The translations under genes and the position numbers were made by a program. A stretch of DNA of 64,000 nt from Streptomyces sp. WAC05374 (GTDB lineage Bacteria > Actinomycetota > Actinomycetes > Streptomycetales > Streptomycetaceae): NCBI RefSeq assembly GCF_004353505.1, contig NZ_SMNQ01000025.1:1-64000 (forward strand). Direction: 5' to 3'. The notes under the pieces were generated by a model. The model saw only the letters and a program-made list of their open reading frames with translations, made no database searches and was not told where the DNA came from. Shown here in pieces: positions 41,531 to 50,099 of the stretch; the stretch's first letter is position 1; each line of letters begins with the position of its first letter.

Positions 41531-42935
41531 CGCCGGCCTCCGGCCCCGTCGTGACGGTCACCGCCGCGCGCACCCGCTGCTCCAGCGCGTCCAGTTCAGC
41601 CGGCGACGGCGCGTCGATCAGGAAGGTCACGGCACGGTCGTCCGAGCTGGCGAGGGGGGCGAGCCGCGCGCCGCGCTCCTTCAGGACCAGGACCGCGCGC
41701 AGCGCCGCGGGGTCCTCGGGCGCGCCCGGGGCCGGCTCCGGCCACATCCTGCCGTCGGCGACCCACACCGGGCGGACGCCCGGCCAGTCGACCGAGACGT
41801 CCTCCAGCGTCCCGGTCCCGTGCTCCAGGTACACCTGGCGGGTCCAGCGGCGCGGCGCCGGGTACGCGGCGGGCTCCCCGAGCGCGATGCGGACGATCTC
41901 CGGTTCGAGCGGACGGCCCGTCGCCAGGTGGTACAGGGCGAGCAGCCCGTCGCCGGGCGTACGGGCGGCGACCTCCATCAGGTACGGTCGGCCGTCGTCG
42001 CCGGTACGCCACTCGGCGTGGGCGATCCCGTCACGGAAGCCGAGCGCGGTGAGCATGCGCCGGTTCGCCTCCAGCAGCCGCCGCTCGGCGTCCGCGTCGG
42101 CGTTCGGCACGGAGTGGGACAGCTCCACGAACGTCCGGGCGTGGGACTCGGTGGTCTCCTTGCGGGTCACCGACGCGAAGATCACCTCGCCGTCCTGCAC
42201 CAGGCTCTCCACCGAGAACTCCTGGCCCGTCACCTGCTGTTCGACCAGGACCGTCTCGTACGCGGGGTACGTGGCCAGCAGCGACCGCAGGGCGGCCGCG
42301 TCCGAGACCGCCACCACGCCCGAGCTCGAGTGCCGCGTCGCCGGCTTGAGCACCACCGGGTACGGCAGCTCCGCCAGCGCCGCCTCCTCGCGCCGCGCCG
42401 GCGGGATCACCACCGACACCGGGCTGAACCCGTCGAGGTACCAGCGCTGGAGGTACTTGCTGCGGCAGACCCGCGTGGCGCGCAGCCCCGGGCCGCGCAG
42501 CCCCAGCGTGTCGCAGAGCAGACCCGTCTGCTCCACCAGCGTCTCGCCGACCGCGTACGCGCCGGTGATCTCGTACCGCTGCTGCCAGGCGCGCACGCCC
42601 GACACGAAGCTCGGCGTGAAGGAGCCCTCCTGGTCCAGCGCGCCGTCGACGTACGCGATGTCGTCGATCAGGGACGCCGGGTGTTCCGGGTCCTTGCGGC
42701 AGGTCTGCGCCTGCTCCCGGTAGCTCTCCGGGGTGACGAGGAGGATCCTCAGCCCGCGTGCGGCGAGCTCCTCCAGATAGCGGGGGTTGCGGCACACGAC
42801 CCAGAACGCCCCGGTGAGGACGAAGGCGCGCGGCCTGGCGCCGTCCGTCTCCGTGCCGTGCGCGGCCGTCCGCTCGCCGGTGGCCACGACCGTGCTCCCG
42901 TTCGCCTGTATGTCCGTCTGCGTGCCCGTGGTCAT
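41520..42935 (-). CDS. ATP-grasp ligase
   Basis: This 471-residue ATP-grasp-fold ligase has an N-terminal preATP-grasp region (FVLTGAFWVVCRNPRYLEEL), a nucleotide-binding segment YPVVLKPATRHSSSGVVAV (about residue 165), VLVEQQVTGQEFSVESLVQ and a metal-site strand HAEWRTGDDGRPYLMEVAARTPGD (read from 42040). This class, related to carnosine synthase/BL00235-type enzymes, joins a carboxylate to an amine via an acyl phosphate. In the cluster it may make an amide or hydrazide bond between building blocks. Start ATG 42935 (after AGGAGCACC) overlaps the LYS9-like stop by 4 bases. Confidence 0.87.
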   Translation of the reverse strand: MTTGTQTDIQANGSTVVATGERTAAHGTETDGARPRAFVLTGAFWVVCRNPRYLEELAARGLRILLVTPESYREQAQTCRKDPEHPASLIDDIAYVDGALDQEGSFTPSFVSGVRAWQQRYEITGAYAVGETLVEQTGLLCDTLGLRGPGLRATRVCRSKYLQRWYLDGFSPVSVVIPPARREEAALAELPYPVVLKPATRHSSSGVVAVSDAAALRSLLATYPAYETVLVEQQVTGQEFSVESLVQDGEVIFASVTRKETTESHARTFVELSHSVPNADADAERRLLEANRRMLTALGFRDGIAHAEWRTGDDGRPYLMEVAARTPGDGLLALYHLATGRPLEPEIVRIALGEPAAYPAPRRWTRQVYLEHGTGTLEDVSVDWPGVRPVWVADGRMWPEPAPGAPEDPAALRAVLVLKERGARLAPLASSDDRAVTFLIDAPSPAELDALEQRVRAAVTVTTGPEAGDVG

Positions 42936-44119
42936 CGAGGTGCTCCTGGTTCGGTCGGAAGGGTGTCGACGAAGGCGGTGCGCACGCCGTGGTCCTCGAG
43001 GGACGCGAGCCAGCGGCCGGCCTCGGCCGGGGACTCCGCCGCCCGGTTGAGGCCCGCCGGCAGGCCGCCGTCGAGCAGGCGCGTCACGCCGTACGCGAGC
43101 GGCAGCGAGACGCACAGGGCCATCGCGCTCTCCGCCTCGTCGCCCGTGAGGTCGAGCAGCAGCGCCCCGCGCCAGTCACGGCCGCCCCCGGCCCCGCTCA
43201 CCTGAAGCGCGACCGACAGCACCACCCGGTCCCGGTCGGTCTCGTTCGTCGGGTAGCGCTGGGCGAGCTCCTTGGCAAGAGCGCGCAGTTGGTGCTCGTC
43301 ACCCGTGCGCACGGTCGCGAACACCTCGCTCCAGGCGGCCCGCCAGCCCGCGTTGCGCAGCGTGCCGCGCACGAAGGTGTCCAGGTGCCATCCGGCCGGG
43401 ATGCCGTACTGGGCGGCGAAGGGCACGCTGTCACGGTTCGGGTAGACCTCGAAGGTCTCCCCGGCGAGCACGAGTTCCCGCGTCGCCTCCCAGGGGCGGG
43501 GGGCGGTGCGCTCCGCGCCGCCGTCGATGTAGCGGGCGGGGGAGCCGAGCGCGGCCAGCACGCCGTAGGGGGCCCAACTGAACCGGTAGCGGAAGTCGTT
43601 CGGCACGGCCGGGACGCCACCGCAGTACGAGGTGAAGGTCACCGAGGCGGCCGTGTCGCCGATCTCCTCGCGTGCCCGCTCGACGAGCTGATGTGCCATC
43701 AGGTGGTCGATGCCCGGGTCGAGCCCGGCCTCCGTGAGGACGACCAGGCCCGCGCCGGCGGCCCGCGCGGCCTCCTCGCGCAGCTCGTCGGAGACGTAGC
43801 TCGTGCAGGCGAAGTGCGCCCGGGCGGCGATCGCCAGGCGCAGCAGGCGCGGGTGCTCGGCCGCCGGCAGCATCGACACCACCACGTCACCGGCGCCCAC
43901 CTCCCTCTCCAGGGCCTCCGGCTCCAGGGCGCGCACCTCGGCGCGGCCCGTGAGGCCGTGGGCCGCCAGGCGGGCGGCGGCACGGTCCGCGGTGCGGTCC
44001 CACAGCACCACGCGTGCGGCGCGGTCGCACAGCAGGGCGAGCCCCGAGCGGCCGGTGGACAGGCCGGTGCCGATCCAGTGGACGGTGCCGCTCGCGGGGA
44101 CGGGCGGGGTCGTGGTCAC
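42932..44119 (-). CDS. Saccharopine dehydrogenase, glutamate-forming (LYS9-like)
   Basis: This 395-residue saccharopine-reductase-type enzyme has an N-terminal Rossmann segment HWIGTGLSTGRSGLALLCD (about residues 12-30), ALEPEALEREVGAGDVVVSMLP, then TEAGLDPGIDHLMAH and FTSYCGGVPAVPNDFRYRFS (read from 43600), both signatures of fungal-type LYS9 proteins. In fungi LYS9 condenses 2-aminoadipate 6-semialdehyde with glutamate, using NADPH, to give saccharopine. With the adjacent LYS1-like gene it would restore lysine from the semialdehyde freed by hydrazine formation. GTG 44119 shares GTGA with the LYS1-like stop. A role on a cluster intermediate instead of saccharopine is possible. Confidence 0.86.
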   Translation of the reverse strand: MTTTPPVPASGTVHWIGTGLSTGRSGLALLCDRAARVVLWDRTADRAAARLAAHGLTGRAEVRALEPEALEREVGAGDVVVSMLPAAEHPRLLRLAIAARAHFACTSYVSDELREEAARAAGAGLVVLTEAGLDPGIDHLMAHQLVERAREEIGDTAASVTFTSYCGGVPAVPNDFRYRFSWAPYGVLAALGSPARYIDGGAERTAPRPWEATRELVLAGETFEVYPNRDSVPFAAQYGIPAGWHLDTFVRGTLRNAGWRAAWSEVFATVRTGDEHQLRALAKELAQRYPTNETDRDRVVLSVALQVSGAGGGRDWRGALLLDLTGDEAESAMALCVSLPLAYGVTRLLDGGLPAGLNRAAESPAEAGRWLASLEDHGVRTAFVDTLPTEPGAPR

Positions 44120-45267
44120 GGGCGGGTCTCCTCGGTCGTCGACGGGGCCGCGGCGCGGTCGCCGGGGCGGTGGGGGGACGGTCCGGCCTCGCGGGCGCCG
44201 CCGTCGTCGCGTACGGCCGCCTCGAACGAGCCCAGGCAGCGCTCCCACACCGGGTCGCCCGTGCCCAGCCTGCCCAGGTGCGGCGCGAGTTCGGCGGAGA
44301 ACGCCCGGCTCGCCTCGACCGGCAGCAGCGAGGGCAGGTTGTCGATCGCGATCACGTCGACGGGCCGTTCGCCGCCGCGCAGCGCCCGCGCCGGGCGCTC
44401 CCAGTCCGTGATCTCGTCGTAGACCGGCAGGACGTTGCACTCCGACGTCACGTCGCACGTCACGTCCGCGACGACGGAGATCCGGCACCGCGGATCGTCC
44501 AGGTCCTCGGTGCGCAGGAACGGCGGCACGGGGCGGGTCACCAGGACGGTGTTGACGAGGATGTCGTGGTCGATCAGCGCCGCCCGGTCCAGCTCCCGGG
44601 TCTCCGCCACGTCCCACCGCGCGGTCTCCACCCCGGCGACCTCCAGGGCGTCGCACGCGCCCCGGCCACTGCGGCCGAGGGCGCCGATGACCAGGGCGTC
44701 GGCCGTTCGGGTGCCGCGGGGGGAGCTGCCGGTGGAGCCGCCGCTCCCGGCGGCGAGGAGGGCGTCCAGTCGCGCCTTGTCCAGGGGCCTGAGCGGTGCC
44801 GTCAGCGTCCCGCGCCGGTGCAGCACGGCGAGCGCGGCACCCACGTACCCGGCCCAGTAGCCGAACGCGGCCAGCCGCCGTCCGGCGCCGTCGGTCAGGT
44901 ACTCCAGGTCCAGCAGCCGCCCGCCGCCCGAGGTGAAGCGGTCGAGCAGTTCCCGGGCGCCCGTCTGACCCTTGTAGGCGTGGCCGAAGAACACGTGCCG
45001 GTGGCGCAGCTCCTTCGGCTCGTCCGGCAGCTCCTTCAGGCCGACGACGAAGACGTCGTCCGGGGCGTCGGCCCAGCTCCCCGCGGGAGCGGTGCGGCAG
45101 CCCGCGGCGGTGTAGTCGGTGAGCGGGAAGGCGCGCTGCGGCGACTCCTCGACGGTGATGGTCGCACCCTGGGCGACGAGCCTCGCGGCGTCCTCGGGCA
45201 CCAGGGGCGCGCGGCGTTCGCTCGCACGGGATTCGTGCCGCATCCACAGGTGGGGCATGTCCGGCAT
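44116..45267 (-). CDS. Saccharopine dehydrogenase, lysine-forming (LYS1-like)
   Basis: This 383-residue protein has alanine-dehydrogenase/PNT-type and Rossmann domains. The N-terminal HLWMRHESRASERRAPLVPEDA and VEESPQRAFP, then KELPDEPKELRHRHVFFGHAYKGQ (from 45030) are the substrate-binding hallmarks of LYS1, and LVIGALGRSGRGACDAL (about residue 205) binds NAD. LYS1 oxidises saccharopine to lysine plus 2-oxoglutarate. Bacteria mostly make lysine by the diaminopimelate route, so an LYS1/LYS9 pair inside a gene cluster points to a dedicated recycling role. The C-terminal 30 residues are Pro/Ala-rich. Start ATG 45267. Confidence 0.86.
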   Translation of the reverse strand: MPDMPHLWMRHESRASERRAPLVPEDAARLVAQGATITVEESPQRAFPLTDYTAAGCRTAPAGSWADAPDDVFVVGLKELPDEPKELRHRHVFFGHAYKGQTGARELLDRFTSGGGRLLDLEYLTDGAGRRLAAFGYWAGYVGAALAVLHRRGTLTAPLRPLDKARLDALLAAGSGGSTGSSPRGTRTADALVIGALGRSGRGACDALEVAGVETARWDVAETRELDRAALIDHDILVNTVLVTRPVPPFLRTEDLDDPRCRISVVADVTCDVTSECNVLPVYDEITDWERPARALRGGERPVDVIAIDNLPSLLPVEASRAFSAELAPHLGRLGTGDPVWERCLGSFEAAVRDDGGAREAGPSPHRPGDRAAAPSTTEETRP

Positions 45268-45325
45268 CGGTCAGTGACTTCCGTCCGTGATGAGGGTGAG
45301 GGATGAGGGGAGTTCGGCGGGGGCG

Positions 45326-46465
45326 TCAGAGCAGCGGGATACGGGCGTTGGCGAGCGGCCGGTACTCCGGCTCCGCCGGCAGGGTGCCGGGAGCCAGGCC
45401 GGCGGCGACCAGCTCACCGACGACGGCCGAGGCGATGGACACCGCGACCTCCTCGCCCGGGCAGCGGTGCGCCCCGGCGCCGAAGGTGAACACCACCGGG
45501 TCCACCCGGCCCGGCCGCAGCTCCAGCGGCTCGGTGTTGACGGTCGGATCGAGGTTGGCGGCGGCGAGGACGACCAGCACCTGGCCGCCCGGCTCCACGG
45601 TCCGCCCGGCGTACGCGAAGGGCTCGGCGGCGAACCGGCGCGTGTTCTGGACGGGCGCGTCGTAGCGCACGATCTCCCGCACCAGCGCCTCGGTCTCCTC
45701 CGGGGTGCCCGGCACCTTCGCGGTGCCGCGCGCCAGGGCGACGAGCGTGTTGCCGATCAGCCCGGCCGTCGCGTCGTACGTCTGCGACAGGAACCCCACC
45801 GCGTTGGCGAGCAGTGGCGCCGTGCGGCTCCACGAGGCCCGGGCCGCCGCCCGTACCAGCTCGCCCAGCAGGCCCGGACCGCCCTCGCCCGCCTCGATGC
45901 CCGGGCCGAGCAGTTCCCGCAGCCGGGCCGCCGCGAGGGCGGCCTCCCGCTGCTGCGCGGGCGTCGCCGACGCGGGGATGCACTGGACGAAGTCACCGAT
46001 GGCCCGCGCCGCTTCCGCGCCCGCGCCCCGGTCGAGCCCGCACAGCGAGGCCACGGTCCGCGCCGGCACCCCGAACATCAGGTCCTGGAACAGTCCCTGA
46101 CCCGGGCCGTCGCCGAGGGCGTCGCGGGTGTGGCCGGCGGCCACGGCATGGGTGTGCGCGGCGTCGGCCGTGCCCAGCGCGTCCACCACCACGGCCTTCA
46201 GCCGCTGCTGCACCGACCCGTCCGTCATCCGTACGAGGTCGCCGAACACCTCGCCCGCGGCGCTCCCGGCGATACCGGCGGGCACCGGTTCGGCCGGCGG
46301 CCTCACCCGCAGCGCGGGCGAGCCGAGCACGGCCCGCACGGCCGCCGCGTCGGCGGCCACCCACGCGCCGACGCGCTCGTCGAAGGCGAAGGGGCGCGTC
46401 CGCAGCAGCGACGCGTAAGCGGCACGGGGGTCGGGCAGCCGTACTGCCTCGATCGGGGTGGTCAA
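45326..46465 (-). CDS. Cytochrome P450
   Basis: This 379-residue bacterial P450 has an I-helix region SQTYDATAGLIGN (about residue 225), in which the usual A-G-x-E/D-T is altered to YDAT. The ExxR motif is not obvious in the standard form (EIVRYDAPVQNTRRFA near 270). The haem-binding loop is FGAGAHRCPGEE (about 325-336) with the proximal Cys. Start is TTG 46465, fixed by GAGGAG seven bases upstream. It should hydroxylate or otherwise oxidise a cluster intermediate with an outside ferredoxin; none is encoded here. It lies between the acyl-CoA dehydrogenase (29-base gap) and LYS1-like (58-base gap) genes. Confidence 0.88.
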   Translation of the reverse strand: MTTPIEAVRLPDPRAAYASLLRTRPFAFDERVGAWVAADAAAVRAVLGSPALRVRPPAEPVPAGIAGSAAGEVFGDLVRMTDGSVQQRLKAVVVDALGTADAAHTHAVAAGHTRDALGDGPGQGLFQDLMFGVPARTVASLCGLDRGAGAEAARAIGDFVQCIPASATPAQQREAALAAARLRELLGPGIEAGEGGPGLLGELVRAAARASWSRTAPLLANAVGFLSQTYDATAGLIGNTLVALARGTAKVPGTPEETEALVREIVRYDAPVQNTRRFAAEPFAYAGRTVEPGGQVLVVLAAANLDPTVNTEPLELRPGRVDPVVFTFGAGAHRCPGEEVAVSIASAVVGELVAAGLAPGTLPAEPEYRPLANARIPLL

Positions 46466-46494
46466 CGCTGAACTCCTCGGTGTACTGCGGCTGG

Positions 46495-47712
46495 TCAGAA
46501 GGTGGCGGTCCGTGCGGCGCGGCGCATGTCCAGCGCGCCCGCTATCGCGAGCCGCAGGACGTCCGTCGAGCCCTCGTATATCCGCAGGGAACGGATCTGC
46601 CGGTACAGGCGCTCCGTCACCCCGTCGCGGACGACGCCCGAGGCGCCCAGGAGCTGCACCGCCGCGTCGACGACCTCCTGCGCCGCCTCCGTCGCGTGGA
46701 CCTTGGCGATGTTGGAGTGCCGCGCGTAGCCGCGGTTGCCCCGGTCGCACTCCCAGGCGGCGCGCGCCACCAGGAGCGCCGCCGCGTTCAGCTTGACCTC
46801 CATGTCCGCGAGCGACGCCTTGACGAGCTGGAGGTCGAACAGCACACCGCCGTACGCCGAGCGGGACCTGGTGTGCGCCAGCGCCGTGTCCGCGGCCCGG
46901 CGCGCGAACCCGAGCGCGGCAGCCCCCACCGTCATCCGGAACCGCTCCAGCAGGTCCACCGCGACGACGAAGCCCTTGCCCGGCCGGCCGAGCACGGCCC
47001 CGGCCGGCAGCCGGACGTCCGTGAACGACAGGTGCGCGAACGAGCGGGGCGCGAGCGCGTCGATCCGTTCGGCGGTCACCCCCGGCGTGCCGGCCGGCAC
47101 CAGGAAGGCGGTGAGCCCCAGGGGCCCCGGGCCCTCACCGGTACGGGCGATCACCACGACGACGTCCGCGATGGTGCCGTTGGCGATCCACGCCTTGCCG
47201 CCGTTGAGCACGTACCCGCCGTCCCCGGTGCGTTCGGCGTGCAGGGAGACGGCGGCCAGGTCCGACCCGGCCTCCTTCTCGGAGACGGCGAACGCCCCGA
47301 TCGCCTCGCCCCGCGCCAGCGCGGGCAGCCAGCGCCGGCGCTGCTCCTCGCTGCCGAACCGCATCACCGGCGTGGCCGCGAGCGCCTGGATGGAGAAGGC
47401 GAAGTCGGCCAGGTCCTCGGCGTACGCGAGCGCCTCCCGCATCAGGCACAGCGCCCGCATGTCACCGGGGGCGCCGGCACCGGGCCCGTCCTCCGGCGCG
47501 CCGGCCGGGTCGAGCGCGGCGAACCAGCCGGCCCGGCCCAGCTCCGCGGCGAGCGTGCGCCCCGCGTCGTCCGGGTCCATGGTGCGCACCTTCTCCCACA
47601 GGGCCGTACGGGTGTCGCACCAGGCACCGAAGTCCTCGGCGAGACGGCGGTGACCCGCGTCGTGGAAGGGCAGCAGCAGGATCTCGGGGTCGAAGCTCGT
47701 GGTCGTTTCCAC
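46495..47712 (-). CDS. Acyl-CoA dehydrogenase family protein
   Basis: This 405-residue flavoenzyme has the acyl-CoA dehydrogenase domains in order: helical N terminus, middle beta domain with AFAVSEKEAGSDLAAVS and GGKAWIANGTIADVVVVIA, and C-terminal helical domain with RSAYGGVLFDLQLVKASLADM (read from 46860) and IYEGSTDVLRLAIAGAL. The last motif normally follows the catalytic Glu (YEGT), seen here as YEGST. In clusters such enzymes often oxidise carrier-bound aminoacyl groups to alkenes or imines. Start GTG 47712 follows GGAG by seven bases. It could act on an ACP- or PCP-bound unit, for example the Cys-derived ring or the hydrazino acid. Confidence 0.87.
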   Translation of the reverse strand: METTTSFDPEILLLPFHDAGHRRLAEDFGAWCDTRTALWEKVRTMDPDDAGRTLAAELGRAGWFAALDPAGAPEDGPGAGAPGDMRALCLMREALAYAEDLADFAFSIQALAATPVMRFGSEEQRRRWLPALARGEAIGAFAVSEKEAGSDLAAVSLHAERTGDGGYVLNGGKAWIANGTIADVVVVIARTGEGPGPLGLTAFLVPAGTPGVTAERIDALAPRSFAHLSFTDVRLPAGAVLGRPGKGFVVAVDLLERFRMTVGAAALGFARRAADTALAHTRSRSAYGGVLFDLQLVKASLADMEVKLNAAALLVARAAWECDRGNRGYARHSNIAKVHATEAAQEVVDAAVQLLGASGVVRDGVTERLYRQIRSLRIYEGSTDVLRLAIAGALDMRRAARTATF

Positions 47713-47768
47713 AGGGTGACTCCGTGCGGGGAATCGGGGACGGATGGGCAGGGACGGGCCGGTGGCGC

Positions 47769-50099
47769 TCAGAGGACGAGCTCGACGCTGTCGCCGGGGG
47801 CCCGCTCGGACACCTCGGCGTCCCGCGCGGGTGCGGCCGGACGGGCCGCCTCGTCCTTCAGGGCCTGCTTCACCAGCGCGTGCTCCACGAAGTACGCGAA
47901 GGACGCGTAGCCGCGCCAGACACGGCGCCAGGCGCGCTGCACGGCGTCCTCGCCGCCGTCGCGCCGCACCGCGTCGAGGTGGGCGACGATGATGTCGGCC
48001 GACTGGCGCGCGTGCCCCGCCGAGAAGTTGTCGATCGACAGGTGCGCCTCCTCGTACGCGATGTCGAGGCCGTGGCGGCGCAGCTTCTGTATCTCGTGCA
48101 GCCGCATCTCGCCGAGCCCGAACATCTCGATGCCGAGGTTGTAGCCGAGGATCTCCTCGTACAGGCTGTCCGGGAAGAGCGCCAGGCTGAGCTGGTGCAG
48201 CGAGAACCCGTACAGCTCGTCCGGCAGGTCGCGCTGGTCCAGGAACTCCTCGTCCCTGATGTGCGGCAGCAGGATGTCCATGCTGGCCAGGACCTGGTTG
48301 ATGAGCGTGATGTGGTTCTTGGCGATGTCGCCGCGGCCCATCTCGTCCGCGTAGATCGAGAACAGCATGCCGTCGCCGGGCCGGTGGCGGCGGCCGACGT
48401 TGCCGATGCGGTACGCCCACGTGCCGTCGATGAGGCTTCCCAGCGCGAACGTCGACTGGCCGAAGATCACCTCGTCGCGGTCCGGGATCTCGGTCAGCGG
48501 CCGGTAGGGGTTGACCAGCTTGTCCCAGTAGATCCGCTCCACCCGGGCCATCAGCGCGTCGGGCGTGTAGTCGAACCAGGAGGCGTCGGTCAGCCGTCCC
48601 CCCGCGCCGTGCGTGAACAGCAGCTCGGCGTCGGCGAGCCGGTCCTCGGCGTGGGCGCGGGCCACCGGCAGGATGCCGGGGAAGCGCTCGTGGTTCACCA
48701 GTCGGTGCAGCAGCTCCCGGTGGCCGAGCGCCGCGCCCTCGGCGATCAGCTCGCCCTCCTCGGCGACCTCGTCGGCGCAGCGGGCCCGGCCCAGGGCACG
48801 GGCCCAGCGGCAGGCCGCCTCGTCGCCCGCCGTGTTGGGCGGGAAGTGCGGGTCGGCCGGCTCGCCCGCCGCGATGGCCTCGGCCCACGCGGTGAACGTC
48901 GCCGCCTCGCGCTCGTCGAAGATGCCGAACATGGGGCCGCCGAACTTGATGGCCTTCAGGAACCGGCAGCCGCCGTCCCGCGACGCCCGCATCTGCCGGG
49001 ACGCCCGGAACTCGGCCATGAAGGCGGCCAGGTCCATCTCCTCGTCGTCCAGCCACTCCGACAGGCGCCGGTCGCCGAGGCGCACGGCACGGTGCTGGCG
49101 GCCCGCGAGCGGCGCGTGCTTCGCCACGATCGCGGCGACCCGGGCGTCCAGCGACAGGCCGGAGTGCCAGGCGGCCAGCTCGGTCAGGAGCGCGGTGTGC
49201 TCCTCCTCCAGTCGGACCACGAGCCGCACCGCGGCCAGCAGCCGCCGCACGTCCTCCGCGCCGGTCGGGCTGTCCGCCGCCAGCCGCAGGTACGAGGCGA
49301 GCAGCTCGCGCACCGCCTCCTCCGGCAGCACCGGCTCGGTGCCGATGAGCAGGTCGTCGACGCCGAGCGCGTGGACGGCGTAGTGGACGCCGACGACCTC
49401 GGGCAGGAACGACGCGGGCAGCCGGGACAGCGCCAGGCGGAACGCGCCGTGCAGCGCGGTCAGCGGCCTGGCCGCCGCGTCGTCCAGGAACGACGCCGCC
49501 GCCACGTCCGGGAGGTGGACGCCCTGTTCGGCCAGCGCCCGCCGGTGCCGGGCGGTCGCGCCCTTGTCCCAGGTGCCCTCGCCCGTCAGGGCGAAGTGGT
49601 GGCCGAACAGCTCGTTGACGATCACGGCCGGCTGGGTGGCCGCCTGCGAGACGGTGTCCAGCCAGCACGCGCCGAGCAGCGCCAGCGGTGCGCGCTGCCG
49701 CAGGACGGCGTCACGCACCTCGGGACCGGCCTCCGCGCGGGTCAGCGCGGCGACGGCGGGCGCGATCCGGGCACGGGCGGCCAGCACGTACGCGGCGATG
49801 GCCTCCGCGTCGGCACCGGTGGGCGCCGCGTCGGCACTGGTGGGGCGGGCCTCCGCGTCGGCACCGGTGGGCGCCGCGTCGCCGGCGTGGGTCTCCTCCA
49901 GGAAGCCGTGCAGCACCTGGCGGGCCGTCAGCAGGGCGGCCTCGCTCTCCTGGTCGGCGAGCAGCCTGCGGAAGAGGTCCGCCGGGGCTCCCGCCACGAC
50001 GGCCGCGGCCTCGTCGGCCGCCGCGCGTCCGGCCCGTACGGGTCCGGTCGGCAGGGACGTGGTCAGGTCCCGCGGCGGAACCGTGGAACGCGTGCTCAT
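47769..50099 (-). CDS. Large haem-oxygenase-like diiron (iron-containing redox) enzyme
   Basis: This 776-residue protein resembles the iron-containing redox enzyme (HDO) family in its C-terminal half: YADEMGRGDIAKNH (about residue 583) and EEAHLSIDNFSAGHARQS (about 682-699) supply the Glu/His/Asp ligands expected for a diiron site. The N-terminal half (about 120-440) is also helical (VNELFGHHFALTGEGTW, EEEHTALLTELAAW) and may be a second HDO-like domain. HDO enzymes in natural-product pathways do N-oxygenation, C-C cleavage or desaturation. It is much longer than single-domain members (about 240-350 residues). An in-frame 48-base repeat lies near its N terminus. ATG 50099 overlaps the KAS III-like stop by 4 bases. 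Confidence 0.78.
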   Translation of the reverse strand: MSTRSTVPPRDLTTSLPTGPVRAGRAAADEAAAVVAGAPADLFRRLLADQESEAALLTARQVLHGFLEETHAGDAAPTGADAEARPTSADAAPTGADAEAIAAYVLAARARIAPAVAALTRAEAGPEVRDAVLRQRAPLALLGACWLDTVSQAATQPAVIVNELFGHHFALTGEGTWDKGATARHRRALAEQGVHLPDVAAASFLDDAAARPLTALHGAFRLALSRLPASFLPEVVGVHYAVHALGVDDLLIGTEPVLPEEAVRELLASYLRLAADSPTGAEDVRRLLAAVRLVVRLEEEHTALLTELAAWHSGLSLDARVAAIVAKHAPLAGRQHRAVRLGDRRLSEWLDDEEMDLAAFMAEFRASRQMRASRDGGCRFLKAIKFGGPMFGIFDEREAATFTAWAEAIAAGEPADPHFPPNTAGDEAACRWARALGRARCADEVAEEGELIAEGAALGHRELLHRLVNHERFPGILPVARAHAEDRLADAELLFTHGAGGRLTDASWFDYTPDALMARVERIYWDKLVNPYRPLTEIPDRDEVIFGQSTFALGSLIDGTWAYRIGNVGRRHRPGDGMLFSIYADEMGRGDIAKNHITLINQVLASMDILLPHIRDEEFLDQRDLPDELYGFSLHQLSLALFPDSLYEEILGYNLGIEMFGLGEMRLHEIQKLRRHGLDIAYEEAHLSIDNFSAGHARQSADIIVAHLDAVRRDGGEDAVQRAWRRVWRGYASFAYFVEHALVKQALKDEAARPAAPARDAEVSERAPGDSVELVL
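49800..49881. repeat. 48-bp-period tandem duplication inside the HDO gene
   Basis: 34 bases at 49800-49833 recur without change at 49848-49881, a 48-base (16-codon) step. It encodes a repeated DAAPTGADAEA peptide in the low-complexity stretch about residues 75-100. The in-frame period suggests a slippage-prone linker, not a functional domain. Confidence 0.85.
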
